Shown: positions 16,991-26,386, counted from the first letter of the stretch. The stretch is 64,000 nucleotides of DNA from Lichenicola cladoniae (GCF_013201075.1 NZ_CP053708.1:2423501-2487500), one strand, 5' to 3'. Notes: generated by a model from the letters alone, not told the origin. Made by a program: numbers and translations.

Positions 16991-18883
16991 TCACTGCGCC
17001 TTTATCAGCTCGGCCCGCCCTGCCGACGCCAGGGATCTCGGACCCTCGGCCGCCTCGACATGACCCTGGGCCGCTTCCTCCTCGGACTGCGCCGCCCACA
17101 TCCGCGCATACACGCCGCCGGTTGCCAGCAGGTCGCGATGCGTGCCGCGTTCGGCGACCAGCCCATCCACCAGCACCAGGATCTCGTCCGCATCCACCAC
17201 CGTCGAGAGGCGATGCGCGATCACCAGCGTGGTCCGGTCGGTCGCCACGGTCCGCAGCGCCGACTGGATCTCCTGTTCGGTATGGGTATCGAGCGCGCTG
17301 GTCGCCTCGTCCAGGATCAGCACCCGCGGGTTCTTCAGGATCGTACGGGCGATCGCCACCCGCTGCTTCTCGCCGCCGGACAGCTTCAGGCCGCGCTCCC
17401 CGACCCGGGTGTCGTATCCCTCCGGCAGTCGCATGACGAAGTCGTGCACCTGCGCCAGCTGGGCCGCATGCTCGACCTCCGCCTGGGTGGCGCCGATCCG
17501 GCCATAGGCGATGTTGTAGCGAATGGTGTCGTTGAACAGCACCGTATCCTGCGGCACCACCCCGATCGCCGCCCGCAGGCTTTCCTGGCTGTAGTCGCGC
17601 ACGTCCCTGCCATCGAGCAGCACGCGGCCGTCATTCACGTCATAGAAGCGGAACAGCAGCCGGCTGATGGTCGACTTGCCGGCCCCGGTCGGCCCGACGA
17701 TCGCCGTGCGCCCACCGGGCTGCACCGAGAAGCTGACCCCATGCAGGATCTCGCGGTTCGACTGATAGCCGAACTTCACGCCGTCGAACCTGACCTCCGC
17801 CGGCGGCGCGTCCTCGAGCCGTGCGGGCAGCAGGATGGGGATCGCCGGGTCTTCGACCTCCTCGGCCTCGCCCAGCAAGCGGAACATCTGCTCCAGGTCG
17901 ACCAGCGACTGCCGGAGCGACGAGTAGACGAAGCCCAGCAGGTTCAGCGGCTGGTACAGCTGCATCAGGTAGGTGTTCACCAGCACGAACTTGCCGACCG
18001 ACAGCTTGCCCGACGCCACCCCCTGGGCCGCCATCAGCATGATCGCCGCCAGGGCCACCGCGATGATGGTCGACTGGCCGATATTGAGCATGTTGAGCGA
18101 TACCTGGGTGCGCACCGCCGCCCGCTCGTAGCGCGCCTGGGTCTCGTCGTAGCGCCTGGCCTCGTGGCCCTCGTTGCCGAAATACTTGACCGTCTCGTAG
18201 TTCAGCAGGCTGTCGAGCGCCTTGGTGCTGGCCTCGCTCTCCACCTCGTTCATCTTGCGCCGGATGCCGATCCGCCAGCCGGTGAAGGCGATGGTGAAGC
18301 CGACATACACCACCACCGTGGTCAGCGTGGCTGCGGCGAAGCGCCAGTCGAACAGCGTCCAGATCACCGCGGTGACCATCAGCGTCTCGATCAGGGTCGG
18401 CACGATGTTGAAGATGCCGAGCCGCAGGATCAGCTCGATCGCCTGGGTGCCGCGCTCCACCGCGCGCGTGACCCCGCCGGTCTGCCGGTCGAGATGAAAC
18501 CGCAGCGACAGGCGGTGCAGATGGCGGAAGGTCTGCATCGCCGCGACCCGGATCACCCTCTGCTTCACCGGCGAGAACACCGCGTCGCGCAGCTCGCCGA
18601 ACGCACCGGTGGCGATCCGCAACAGTCCGTAGCCGACGATCAGACCGACCGGCACCGCCAGCATATGGGTCGGATCGTTATGCGACAGCCGGTCGACCGC
18701 CCGTGCGTACACCAAGGGCACGCAGATGGTGGCCACCTTGGCGGCGATCAGCAGCAGGATGGCGCCGACCACATGCAGGCGGGTGCGGATGTCGCCCCGC
18801 GGCCAGAGATAGGGCAGCAGGCCACTGACCGTCTCCAGCGCCGTACGCCGGGAGGTGGAACCGGGTGAGTTGGGAGGAATCAT
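16991..18883 (-). CDS. ABC exporter of the Atm1/ABCB7 type (fused membrane and ATPase domains)
   Basis: 630 aa half-transporter. Residues about 40-330 hold six membrane helices, including TALETVSGLLPYLWPRGD before helix 1 and the SLLNYETVKYFGNEGHEARR coupling segment that is strongly characteristic of Atm1-like proteins. The ATPase has GPTGAGKSTISRLLFRFYD (Walker A), LKLSGGEKQRVAIARTILK (signature) and VLILDEATSALD (Walker B). Homologues in Novosphingobium and mitochondria export glutathione-linked metals or sulfur species and relate to Fe-S homeostasis. It starts at 18883 with MIPPNSPGS; a longer open frame upstream opposes the Nudix gene. Confidence 0.9.
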   Translation of the reverse strand: MIPPNSPGSTSRRTALETVSGLLPYLWPRGDIRTRLHVVGAILLLIAAKVATICVPLVYARAVDRLSHNDPTHMLAVPVGLIVGYGLLRIATGAFGELRDAVFSPVKQRVIRVAAMQTFRHLHRLSLRFHLDRQTGGVTRAVERGTQAIELILRLGIFNIVPTLIETLMVTAVIWTLFDWRFAAATLTTVVVYVGFTIAFTGWRIGIRRKMNEVESEASTKALDSLLNYETVKYFGNEGHEARRYDETQARYERAAVRTQVSLNMLNIGQSTIIAVALAAIMLMAAQGVASGKLSVGKFVLVNTYLMQLYQPLNLLGFVYSSLRQSLVDLEQMFRLLGEAEEVEDPAIPILLPARLEDAPPAEVRFDGVKFGYQSNREILHGVSFSVQPGGRTAIVGPTGAGKSTISRLLFRFYDVNDGRVLLDGRDVRDYSQESLRAAIGVVPQDTVLFNDTIRYNIAYGRIGATQAEVEHAAQLAQVHDFVMRLPEGYDTRVGERGLKLSGGEKQRVAIARTILKNPRVLILDEATSALDTHTEQEIQSALRTVATDRTTLVIAHRLSTVVDADEILVLVDGLVAERGTHRDLLATGGVYARMWAAQSEEEAAQGHVEAAEGPRSLASAGRAELIKAQ

Positions 18884-18963
18884 TTCCCGGATGTGGCATT
18901 CCACCCCCCTGATTGCAAAGGAGTTCCGTTGCAATCGCCACGTCCGCTGCGGCAGGCTGCGGC

Positions 18964-19809
18964 ATGACCAGCCCGATCGCGCCGTTCCTCCGCCACCTCG
19001 ATGCCTGCAACAATGCCCGCCTGCCCGGCGGCCGGTTCCCGTTCCTGCTGGGAGGAATCCAGGTCGGCTGGATACCGCCGCATATGGCGCAGGAGCTCGA
19101 GCGCCGTGACGTTCGCAACGAGGCGGGCCGGCTGATCCTGGACGATCCGTTGCTGCTGGAACCGCTGGGCCGGGAGCTATCCCAGGCCGGCCTGTTCCGG
19201 TTCCGCGCCGAACCGTTCGATGTGCGCGGCGAACCGGACGGTCCGGTGCTGGCACGGCTCGACCGCGGCGCCCTGCCGAGTTTCGGGGTGCTCGCCAACG
19301 GCGTTCACCTGAACGGGCTGGTCGAGCGTGCGGACGGCACGCATCTGTGGGTCGGACGGCGGGCGGCGAACAAGCAGCTGGATCCGAACAAGCTCGACCA
19401 TCTGGTCGCCGGCGGCGTGTCCGCTGGCTACGACATCTGGACCACCCTGGCCAAGGAAGGCGAGGAGGAGTGCAGCCTGCCGCCCGAGCTGGCCCGGGAA
19501 GCGGTTTCGGTCGGCACCATCGATTACGCCATGGCGCGGCCAGAGGGGCTGCGACGCGACCGGCTGCACTGCTTCGACCTAATCCTGCCGGACAGCTTCC
19601 GGCCGGTGCCGAATGACGACGAGGTTGCGGAGTTCATGCTGATCCCGATCGAGGAAGCCTTCCGCCTGGTCCGCGACACCGACGAGTTCAAGTTCAACGT
19701 CACCCTGGTGCTGATCGACCTGTTCCTGCGTCGCGGACTGATCGACCCCGCGACTGCGGATGGAAAGCTCCTCCGAAACTACCTGAATGGGTCCGCACCA
19801 TCGGCGTAA
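18964..19809 (+). CDS. DUF4743/Nudix hydrolase
   Basis: 281 aa. The N-terminal half (MTSPIAPFLRHLDACNNARL, then VGWIPPHMAQEL) is the DUF4743 domain seen before Nudix domains of the fungal Tnr3/YJR142W type. The Nudix domain starts near GVLANGVHLNGLVERADGTHLWVGRR; its box is GGVSAGYDIW... KEGEEECSL, keeping the catalytic glutamates but with Tyr and Ser where the generic box has Glu and Gly, a pattern common in this subfamily. Yeast relatives hydrolyse damaged thiamine diphosphates; substrate here is inferred only. Start at 18964; a TTG at 18913 is also in frame. It diverges from the Atm1-type gene with 80 bases between. Confidence 0.85.
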   Translation: MTSPIAPFLRHLDACNNARLPGGRFPFLLGGIQVGWIPPHMAQELERRDVRNEAGRLILDDPLLLEPLGRELSQAGLFRFRAEPFDVRGEPDGPVLARLDRGALPSFGVLANGVHLNGLVERADGTHLWVGRRAANKQLDPNKLDHLVAGGVSAGYDIWTTLAKEGEEECSLPPELAREAVSVGTIDYAMARPEGLRRDRLHCFDLILPDSFRPVPNDDEVAEFMLIPIEEAFRLVRDTDEFKFNVTLVLIDLFLRRGLIDPATADGKLLRNYLNGSAPSA

Positions 19810-19830
19810 ACCGCCACCACGGCCCGCCGA

Positions 19831-20733
19831 TCATCCGGGGGACGTCGGCGGTGCCCCGTTGAACATGCCGCTGCGTCGGAAGTCTCTCGGTGTGATGCCG
19901 AAGAAACGCCGGAACACCTTGGTGAAATAGTTGGCGTCCACGAAGCCGCAGCGCTGGGCGACTGCCTTGATCGACCCTTCCTCGAGGCGAAGCAGTCTCG
20001 ACGCCTCCTCCATGCGCAAGCGCAACAGGAACCGCGCCGGCGAGATCCCCTCATGCTGCTCGAACAACCGCGAGAAATGATAGCGGCTATAGCCGGACGC
20101 GCGTGCAAGCCGTTCGACATCGAGGAACTCGGCCGGATTGCCGTGGATCAGCGAGATCGCGCGTTCGATCGCCGCCGGCCGCTTGGAAGCCGTCCGTACC
20201 GCACCCCAGGCGAGCAGATCGTCGGCCAGTTGCATCGCCATCGAATAGGCTAGCACGGACGCCTGCGCCGGCGTCGTAACAGTTCCGTCCAGCACCGCCA
20301 GGCATGTTTCGACCAACCGGTGGAGACTGGTTTCCGGCAGCTCCACCACCGGCCCCACTGCCTTCAGTTCCTGCCACATTCGCAGGACTTCCCGACCATT
20401 CAGGCAGATCCAGAGAAATTCCCAGCTTTTATTCCGCTCCAGCCAGTAGCGGTTGTCATGCGGAAAGTTCAGCAACATGGTCTGGCCGGGCCGCAGCGTG
20501 AATTGACGGTTCTCGTAACGAAGCCGGCCAGTCCCGGCAATCGTGTGCTGCAACAGCACGAACGGCACCTCGCCCCGCTTCAATCCGTCCCAATCGTAGG
20601 AACGGCCGGAACACTCGTCATAGCCGGCGCTGGTCACCATTGCATGCAAACGGTAGCGGCCCTTCGGGTAAGCGAGCGACACTGCGCCGGGACCACGCTC
20701 GGACAGGGCTTGCAGCACGGAAGTCACCGACAA
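19831..20733 (-). CDS. AraC-family transcriptional regulator
   Basis: 300 aa. The N-terminal half is a cupin-like effector domain (PFVLLQHTIAGTGRLRYENR, FTLRPGQTMLLNFPHDNRYW). The C-terminal 100 residues carry two helix-turn-helix units: FLDVERLARASGYSRYHFSRLF and IKAVAQRCGFVDANYFTKVF, followed by GITPRDFRRS. It diverges from a GH4 glycosidase and sugar ABC genes, so it most likely activates them in response to the sugar. The start is taken as TTG at 20733 after AGAGGAAA; GTG at 20727 is the alternative. No ATG lies near. The longer open frame upstream covers the intergenic region and the GH4 gene and is not coding. Confidence 0.88.
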   Translation of the reverse strand: MSVTSVLQALSERGPGAVSLAYPKGRYRLHAMVTSAGYDECSGRSYDWDGLKRGEVPFVLLQHTIAGTGRLRYENRQFTLRPGQTMLLNFPHDNRYWLERNKSWEFLWICLNGREVLRMWQELKAVGPVVELPETSLHRLVETCLAVLDGTVTTPAQASVLAYSMAMQLADDLLAWGAVRTASKRPAAIERAISLIHGNPAEFLDVERLARASGYSRYHFSRLFEQHEGISPARFLLRLRMEEASRLLRLEEGSIKAVAQRCGFVDANYFTKVFRRFFGITPRDFRRSGMFNGAPPTSPG

Positions 20734-20788
20734 AGCACGAATTTCCTCTTTTTGGCTCTCTGGCCGGCGTTCATGATAGCACGAACTT
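20734..20788. promoter_or_regulatory. Direct repeats AGCACGAAyTT between araC-type gene and GH4 gene
   Basis: The 103-base divergent region holds AGCACGAATTT (20734-20744) and AGCACGAACTT (20778-20788), 10 of 11 bases the same, 44 bases start to start, about four helical turns. The first copy falls between the ribosome site and start of the regulator gene; the second abuts a -10-like TATCAT on the minus strand (20778-20773). The arrangement suits an AraC-family dimer acting on both divergent promoters. A GATAAT at 20818 is too near the GH4 start to be its -10. Confidence 0.4.
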
Positions 20789-20836
20789 GCTTGCTGGATG
20801 AAAAGCTCCAGCGCCCGGATAATCCCAGGAGATAAA

Positions 20837-22324
20837 ATGAAGGTCGCCGTTATCGGAGCCGGCAGCGTTGGCTTCACCCGCAAGCTGGTCCGCGACATCC
20901 TCAAGGTGCCGGCGCTGGCGGAAACCGAATTTGCCCTGCACGATATCAATGCCGAGAATCTCGACATGGTGGCGCAACTCGTCACCAAGGATATTTCGGT
21001 AAACGAACTGCCCGCGCGTGTCACCACGTCCACCGATCGACGCCGCGCCCTGGAAGGTGCACGCTACATCATCTGTTGCGTACGGATCGGCGGTCTCGAA
21101 GCCTTCCACCACGATATCGAGGTGCCATTGCGCTTCGGCGTCGACCAGTGCGTCGGCGACACGATCTGTGCAGGCGGCCTGATGTACGGCATGCGCACGG
21201 TGCCCGAGATCCTGGCCTTCTGCAAAGACATCCGCGACGTCGCCGAGCCCGGTGCCTGGTTCCTGAACTACGCCAACCCGATGGCGATGAACACCTGGGC
21301 GGCTATCGAGCATGGCGGGATCGCCAACACGATCGGCCTGTGCCATGGCGTACAGCATGGCTGGCGACAGATCGCCGAGGTGCTCGGAGCCAAGGATGCG
21401 AACGAGATCGAGTATGTCTGCTCCGGCATCAACCACCAGACCTGGTACGTCGACCTTCGCTGGAAAGGGCGCCGCATCGGTCGCGACGAGCTGCTGTCCG
21501 CGTTCGAGCGCCATCCGGTCATTTCGCAGGAAGAAAAAGTCAGGATCGACGTGCTGCGTCGCTTCGGCGTCTACTCGACCGAAAGCAACGGCCACCTGAG
21601 CGAATACCTGCCCTGGTACCGCAAGCGTCCGGACGAGATCATCGACTGGATCGACATGTCGAACTGGATCAATGGCGAGACCGGCGGCTACCTGCGCTAC
21701 TGCACCGAGCAGCGCAACTGGTTCGAGACCGACTTCCCGCGCTGGCTCGCGGAGGCCGGTTCACCGCTTTCGCAGTATGAGCGATCCGACGAGCATTGCT
21801 CGCACATCATCGAGGCGATGGAGACCGGAAGCGTCTATCGCGGGCACTTCAACGTGCGCAACGACGGGCTCATCACCAATCTCGCACCGGACTGCATCGT
21901 CGAGACCCCGGGCTTTGTCGACCGGTTCGGGCTGAACATGGTGGCCGGCATCGAATTGCCGATGGGCTGCGCCGCCACATGCTCCGTCTCGGTCAACGTG
22001 CAGCGGATGGCGCTGAAGGCGGCGGTCGAGGGCGATCTCGACCTGCTTCGGCTGGCGATGCTGCACGATCCGCTGGTGGGCGCAGTCTGCAATCCGGAAG
22101 AAGTCTGGCAGATGGTGGACCAGCTGCTGGTGGCGGAAGCACAGTGGCTCCCGCAGTTCGCCTGGGCGATCGACGGGGCGAAGCAGCGGATCGGCAAGGC
22201 GGGGCCGAACATGTCCCGGGCATCGAGCGGCGCCGCCCGGCTGTCGGTGCGCAGCGTCGAGGAGCTCCGGGCCGCGCAACCTGCCCACAATGCCGCGGAA
22301 TCACCGTCGGCACTGACGTCCTGA
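20837..22324 (+). CDS. GH4 alpha-galactosidase/alpha-glucosidase (MelA-like)
   Basis: 495 aa. The Rossmann opening MKVAVIGAGSVGFTRKLVRD binds NAD+, which GH4 enzymes need for their redox-elimination mechanism. Metal ligands Cys169 in GLCHGVQHG and His200 in GINHQTWY are in their usual places; FLNYANPMAMNTWA is another family block. The C-terminus (CSVSVNVQRMALKAAVEGD) matches alpha-galactosidase/galacturonidase members. GH4 includes alpha-galactosidase, alpha-glucosidase and alpha-glucuronidase; the CxG/H pattern and neighbours fit MelA-like alpha-galactosidase best but do not prove it. It lacks a signal peptide, so acts on sugar taken up by the ABC system that follows 62 bases downstream. 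ATG at 20837 follows CCAGGAGA. Confidence 0.85.
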   Translation: MKVAVIGAGSVGFTRKLVRDILKVPALAETEFALHDINAENLDMVAQLVTKDISVNELPARVTTSTDRRRALEGARYIICCVRIGGLEAFHHDIEVPLRFGVDQCVGDTICAGGLMYGMRTVPEILAFCKDIRDVAEPGAWFLNYANPMAMNTWAAIEHGGIANTIGLCHGVQHGWRQIAEVLGAKDANEIEYVCSGINHQTWYVDLRWKGRRIGRDELLSAFERHPVISQEEKVRIDVLRRFGVYSTESNGHLSEYLPWYRKRPDEIIDWIDMSNWINGETGGYLRYCTEQRNWFETDFPRWLAEAGSPLSQYERSDEHCSHIIEAMETGSVYRGHFNVRNDGLITNLAPDCIVETPGFVDRFGLNMVAGIELPMGCAATCSVSVNVQRMALKAAVEGDLDLLRLAMLHDPLVGAVCNPEEVWQMVDQLLVAEAQWLPQFAWAIDGAKQRIGKAGPNMSRASSGAARLSVRSVEELRAAQPAHNAAESPSALTS

Positions 22325-22386
22325 CATCGCACGAGCAGGACCATCGTGCGCCGATCATAATCAAGAAACAAACGGGAAACCCCATC

Positions 22387-23643
22387 ATGAAGCTATCCGG
22401 ACTGGCGCTCGGGGTCGGGCTGCTGCTCGGCGGAACTGGACTGGCGCAAGCCGCGGACCCGGTCACGCTGCATTTCTGGGTCGCGTGGGATCCGGCGCTG
22501 CCGGACGCGAAGATCGCACAGGACGGTATCGCCAGGTTCGAGAAGCTGCATCCCGACATCAAGATCGATGTGCAGGACATGAGCTTCGGCGCGATGCACG
22601 ACAAGCTCATCACCGCGATCGCCGGCGGGCAGCCCCCCGACGTGAGCTGGGGCCTGTCCGAGTGGCTCGGCGAGATGGACCGCATGGGCGCACTCGCCGA
22701 CCTCACCGACGCCGCCAGTACGTGGCCCGACCGGAGCGCCATCTATCCGAGCGTACTTGCCGGCCTCACCATCAACGGTCGCCTCAAGGCGTTGCCGCAT
22801 TATCTCGGCATCCGTGGCCTGCTGTATCATGCGGACATGCTGGCGAAAGCCGGCATCACGACACCGCCGACCACCTGGCAGGAGCTGGTGGACGACGCAC
22901 CGAAAATACACGCCGCCACCGGCAAGTATGCCTTCGGCGTCGCGAACGACAGCGTCCGGGCGCCGCAGGAACTGTTCACCCTCATGGCCCAGAACGACGT
23001 GACGCTTGCCGAGCCACGCACCGGCGGGCGCTTCCGCAACAACTGGGACACCGACACGGCGCAGCTGCAGCGGATGACCGAGGTGTTGACGCTCTACCAG
23101 ACCATGCTGGCCAAGGGCGTGATCGCTCCCAATGCGACAAGCTGGGGATGGGAAGAAGAGGACAATAATTTCGCGCTTGGCCAATATGCGATGGTCATGG
23201 ATGGCTCGTGGATGCACCTGCACGAGGCGCAGTATCCGGACAGCATGCGCGACGTGCAGATCGCACCGCCGCCGAAATTGGCACATGCCGCGACCTACTT
23301 CGAGATCAACCCGATCTATGTGTTCAAGGCCAGCCCACACCCCAAGGAAGCGTTCGAGTTCGCATCCTATCTCGACAGCAAGGAATACCAGAGCCTTGCC
23401 CGGCCCACCGACTCTCCGCGAGAGGATGTGAGAGGCACGGATAAATGGGCCACCGGATTCGCCAAGCTGACGCCGATCGGAAAAACCTTTCCGCCGATTG
23501 CGCTGGGGCAGGTTTCACGTGACATGCAGGAGGCCATCGGCCGGGTGCTGCTGCGACATCAGGATCCCGCCACCGTCGCCGCCTGGCTCGGCCGTGCGAT
23601 CAACAAGGATCTCCGCAAATCCGGCGAACTGGCTGCAAGCTGA
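22387..23643 (+). CDS. Sugar ABC transporter substrate-binding protein
   Basis: 418 aa. A signal peptide MKLSGLALGVGLLLGGTGLA ends at AQA-AD near residue 24, so the protein is periplasmic. VTLHFWVAWDP, FEKLHPDIKIDVQDM and QPPDVSWGLSEWLGEMD are typical of the family 1 (carbohydrate) extracellular binding proteins, as are EEEDNNFALGQYAMVMDGSW and IYVFKASPHPKEAFEF. It hands sugar to the two permeases that follow. The start at 22387 is the only one giving a signal peptide. Likely alpha-galactosides by context; no specificity residue can be claimed. Confidence 0.9.
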   Translation: MKLSGLALGVGLLLGGTGLAQAADPVTLHFWVAWDPALPDAKIAQDGIARFEKLHPDIKIDVQDMSFGAMHDKLITAIAGGQPPDVSWGLSEWLGEMDRMGALADLTDAASTWPDRSAIYPSVLAGLTINGRLKALPHYLGIRGLLYHADMLAKAGITTPPTTWQELVDDAPKIHAATGKYAFGVANDSVRAPQELFTLMAQNDVTLAEPRTGGRFRNNWDTDTAQLQRMTEVLTLYQTMLAKGVIAPNATSWGWEEEDNNFALGQYAMVMDGSWMHLHEAQYPDSMRDVQIAPPPKLAHAATYFEINPIYVFKASPHPKEAFEFASYLDSKEYQSLARPTDSPREDVRGTDKWATGFAKLTPIGKTFPPIALGQVSRDMQEAIGRVLLRHQDPATVAAWLGRAINKDLRKSGELAAS

Positions 23644-23661
23644 CATGAGAAGCCGTCTCTC

Positions 23662-24639
23662 ATGAAGCAGTCGCGGGCCTATCCGGGAACCTGCGCCGAC
23701 AAGGGAACGCGTGCGAAGGTTCGCACGCCTCCCCGGCAGCTGACGCGGGCCGCCCAGACACGGCGCACAGCGCTTTGGTTCGTGTTGCCGGCCGTCCTGT
23801 TCTTCCTGCTGCTGTCGGCGTACCCGTTGCTGCGGGTCCTGTGGCAGAGCGTCCGCTACGCAAATCTCGTCAACCCATCGATCAGCGGTTTCGCCGGCCT
23901 CGATAATTTCCGGACCGTGCTGGACGATGACGATTTCCTCCCGGCACTCGGCAACACCGCGCTCTGGACTGCCTTGTCGGTGACCGGTGAATACGCCCTG
24001 GGCCTGATCTCGGCGCTGGCGTTGAACGCCAACGTGCGCGGCCGGGCGTTCTTCAGGGCGGCGATCATCGTGCCCTGGGTCATTCCGATCGTGGTGGCCG
24101 GCCTGACCTGGACCTGGATGCTCACGCCCGAATATGGCGTGCTCAATCTCTGGTTGGTCCAGGCGGGCCTGATCCACGCGCCGATCGCCTGGCTGGGCCA
24201 GACCGGCACCGCCCTGCTTGCAGTCACCCTGGTCAATATCTGGCGCTCGTTCCCCTTCTACACGATCAGCCTCCTGGCCGCTCTGCAGGCGATCCCGGCC
24301 GACCTGCATGAGGCCGCGGTCATCGATGGCGCCGGATCCTGGATGCGCTTCCGGGTCATCACCCTGCCACATCTGCGCGTCGTTTCGATGACCCTGATCG
24401 TCATCCACATCGTCTGGACCGCGGTCAATTTCGACTTCATCTGGGTGATGACACAGGGCGGCCCGCTGAACAGCTCGGAAACGCTGCCGATCATGATCTA
24501 TCGCTACGCACTGCAGAACTTCGATGTCGGGGCCGGATGCGCACTGGCCACCATGATGATGGGCTTCATGGCGAGCGTGTTCTTCATGCAATATTACGGC
24601 ATGCGCCGTATCGCATCGAGCCAGGCGGGGACAGCCTGA
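23662..24639 (+). CDS. Sugar ABC transporter permease (MalF-type)
   Basis: 325 aa. Six predicted membrane helices, beginning with ALWFVLPAVLFFLLLSAYPLL, after a basic 35-residue cytoplasmic lead. The EAA loop that docks the ATPase is EAAVIDGAGSWMRFRVITLP. This is the first of the paired binding-protein-dependent permeases of the CUT1 sugar family. It follows the binding protein by 18 bases and its stop shares a base with the start of the second permease (TGATG), so translation of the pair is probably coupled. Confidence 0.9.
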   Translation: MKQSRAYPGTCADKGTRAKVRTPPRQLTRAAQTRRTALWFVLPAVLFFLLLSAYPLLRVLWQSVRYANLVNPSISGFAGLDNFRTVLDDDDFLPALGNTALWTALSVTGEYALGLISALALNANVRGRAFFRAAIIVPWVIPIVVAGLTWTWMLTPEYGVLNLWLVQAGLIHAPIAWLGQTGTALLAVTLVNIWRSFPFYTISLLAALQAIPADLHEAAVIDGAGSWMRFRVITLPHLRVVSMTLIVIHIVWTAVNFDFIWVMTQGGPLNSSETLPIMIYRYALQNFDVGAGCALATMMMGFMASVFFMQYYGMRRIASSQAGTA

Positions 24640-25484
24640 TGGTTATCGGAAAAAGCGCGCAACGCATCAACAGCGTGGTCGCCTATACCGTACTCGTCGG
24701 CTTCACGATCTTCTGCCTGTTTCCCTTTGTCTGGATGCTCGACACCGCGCTCAAGCCGCTGCATGAGGTGCAGAGCCTGCATCCGAGCCTGTTGATCCTG
24801 CGTCCGACACTGGATAATTTCCGGCGCGTCCTGTTCGAGACCAGCTTCCCGATCTACTTCCGGAACAGCCTGATCGTCGCGGGCAGTGCCACGATACTGA
24901 CCCTGATGATCGCGGTGTTCTGCGGCTACGTGCTGAGCCGCTGGCCGCATACCGGGATCGCGCGCACAGTGGGCTCGGCGCTGCTGCTGTCGCAGATGAT
25001 CCCGGGCGTGCTGCTGCTGGTGCCGCTCTACATGCTGATGCGTCAGTTCGGGCTGCTCAGCAGCTACACCGGCCTCATCATCGTCTACTGCACCTTCACG
25101 GTGCCGCTCTGCGTCTTCATGCTGAAAAGCTTCTTCGACGCGGTTCCGGGCGAGATCGAGCAGGCAGCCGAGATGGATGGCTGCTCCCGGACCGGTTTCA
25201 TCTACCGGATCCTGCTGCCACTCTCCGCCCCGGGGATCCTGGCCGCCGGAGCCTTCGCCTTCATCAATGCCTGGAACGAGTTCATGTTCGGCTACGTGTT
25301 CATCAATGATGACGCGCACAGGACGCTGACCCCCGGCATCATGATGTTCAAGAGCGCGCACGTCACCGACTGGGGGGGACTGATGGCAGCCTCCGTACTG
25401 ACCGTGGTCCCCGTTGCGGCCTGCTTCCTCTATCTGCAGCGCTTCCTGATCGAAGGGCTGGCATCCGGGGCAGTCAAGGGATGA
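24639..25484 (+). CDS. Sugar ABC transporter permease (MalG-type)
   Basis: 281 aa. Membrane helices begin at VVAYTVLVGFTIFCLFPFVW; PLHEVQSLHPSLL and YFRNSLIVAGSATILTLMIA are typical of the MalG/UgpE group. The EAA loop is EQAAEMDGCSRTGFIYRILL. The start ATG at 24639 overlaps the preceding stop. No ATP-binding subunit gene follows; in CUT1 systems a shared MsmK/MalK-type ATPase encoded elsewhere often serves several transporters, which is the likely arrangement here. Confidence 0.9.
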   Translation: MVIGKSAQRINSVVAYTVLVGFTIFCLFPFVWMLDTALKPLHEVQSLHPSLLILRPTLDNFRRVLFETSFPIYFRNSLIVAGSATILTLMIAVFCGYVLSRWPHTGIARTVGSALLLSQMIPGVLLLVPLYMLMRQFGLLSSYTGLIIVYCTFTVPLCVFMLKSFFDAVPGEIEQAAEMDGCSRTGFIYRILLPLSAPGILAAGAFAFINAWNEFMFGYVFINDDAHRTLTPGIMMFKSAHVTDWGGLMAASVLTVVPVAACFLYLQRFLIEGLASGAVKG

Positions 25485-25648
25485 TGCTACGGCGCTGGAT
25501 TGTTCACGTCGGCGATACGCGCAAACGCTCCTGCCACCACGGGTTGAGCAGCTTCTGACGATCTGCAACGACTTACCGAGGGACCTCATGGGACGTTCGC
25601 CCACTGTCAAGCAGCCTGAAGGACGGCGCAGAGCGTGTTGAAATTACA

Positions 25649-25668
25649 GCACTCCTGTTAAAGAGTGC
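25649..25668. terminator. Weak hairpin between convergent sugar and racemase genes
   Basis: GCACTC and GAGTGC form a six-pair stem with an eight-base loop immediately beside the end of the racemase-family gene and 165 bases after the permease operon. It has no T-run. It could help end transcription of either gene. Confidence 0.3.
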
Positions 25669-25669
25669 G

Positions 25670-26386
25670 TCAGGTTCCGACAATGGCAAGATCGACCGCC
25701 GCCTCGGCATGGAGAGCAGTCGTGTCGAAAAGTGGCACTGTGCTATCTTCGGGCCGCACCAGCAGCATGATCTCGGTGCAGCCCAGAATGACGGCCTCCG
25801 CTCCATGTTCCACCAGTCGGGCGATCACCTCGCGAAAAGCCTGGCGCGAGGACGGTTCTACCCGGCCCTGTACCAACTCCTCGTAGATCACCCTGTGCAC
25901 CCGGGCGCGGTCCTCGTCGCCCGGCACCAGCACTTCCAGTCCATGCCGATGCATGAGCCGTCCCTTGTAGAAATCGTGCTCCATGGTGAAGGCGGTCCCC
26001 AGCAAGCCGACCTTTCTCAGTCCGGCACTCCTGATCCGCTTCGCAGTCGGATCGGCGATATGCAGAAGCGGCAGGCCTATGGCTGCCTGAACCTGGTCGG
26101 CCATCCGATGCATCGTGTTGGTGCAGATCACTATGAAGTCCGCACCACCGCGTTCCAGACGTTGTGCAGCCGCAACCATCTCGGCTGTGGCTTCGTCCCA
26201 GCGACCGGCATGCTGGAGCGCTTCGATTTCTCCGAAGTCGAACGACCACATCAAGCATCGGGCCGAGCGTAAGCCCCCAAGACGAGCCCTGACAGTCTGG
26301 TTTATGATCCGGTAATATTCGGCAGAGCTTTCCCAGCTCAATCCGCCGATCAAGCCGATGACCTTCTGGGACACGCCACTCTCCAT
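25670..26386 (-). CDS. Aspartate/glutamate racemase family protein
   Basis: 238 aa. The family's paired catalytic cysteines are present: Cys88 in VICTNTMHRMAD and Cys203 in VILGCTEIMLL. The N-terminus VIGLIGGLSWESSAEYY is typical of cofactor-independent aspartate racemases (YgeA-like), which interconvert L- and D-amino acids. Some members are hydantoin or maleate isomerases, so the substrate is open. It lies convergent to the sugar operon and upstream of, but opposite in logic to, the TonB receptor gene; no functional tie to sugars is evident. Confidence 0.85.
   Translation of the reverse strand: MESGVSQKVIGLIGGLSWESSAEYYRIINQTVRARLGGLRSARCLMWSFDFGEIEALQHAGRWDEATAEMVAAAQRLERGGADFIVICTNTMHRMADQVQAAIGLPLLHIADPTAKRIRSAGLRKVGLLGTAFTMEHDFYKGRLMHRHGLEVLVPGDEDRARVHRVIYEELVQGRVEPSSRQAFREVIARLVEHGAEAVILGCTEIMLLVRPEDSTVPLFDTTALHAEAAVDLAIVGT

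Noticed and set aside
16910-18868. 652-codon plus-strand open frame
   Set aside because: Antisense to the Atm1-type exporter, rich in His/Gln/Arg with no domain.
19824-19851. CCGCCGA...TCGGCGG inverted repeat between the Nudix and AraC genes
   Set aside because: Seven pairs with a 14-base loop and no T-run; it overlaps the AraC coding end. Too weak to call a terminator.
20818-20823. GATAAT as -10 of the GH4 operon
   Set aside because: Only 13 bases before the ATG and overlapping the ribosome-site spacing, with no -35 at 16-18 bases upstream.
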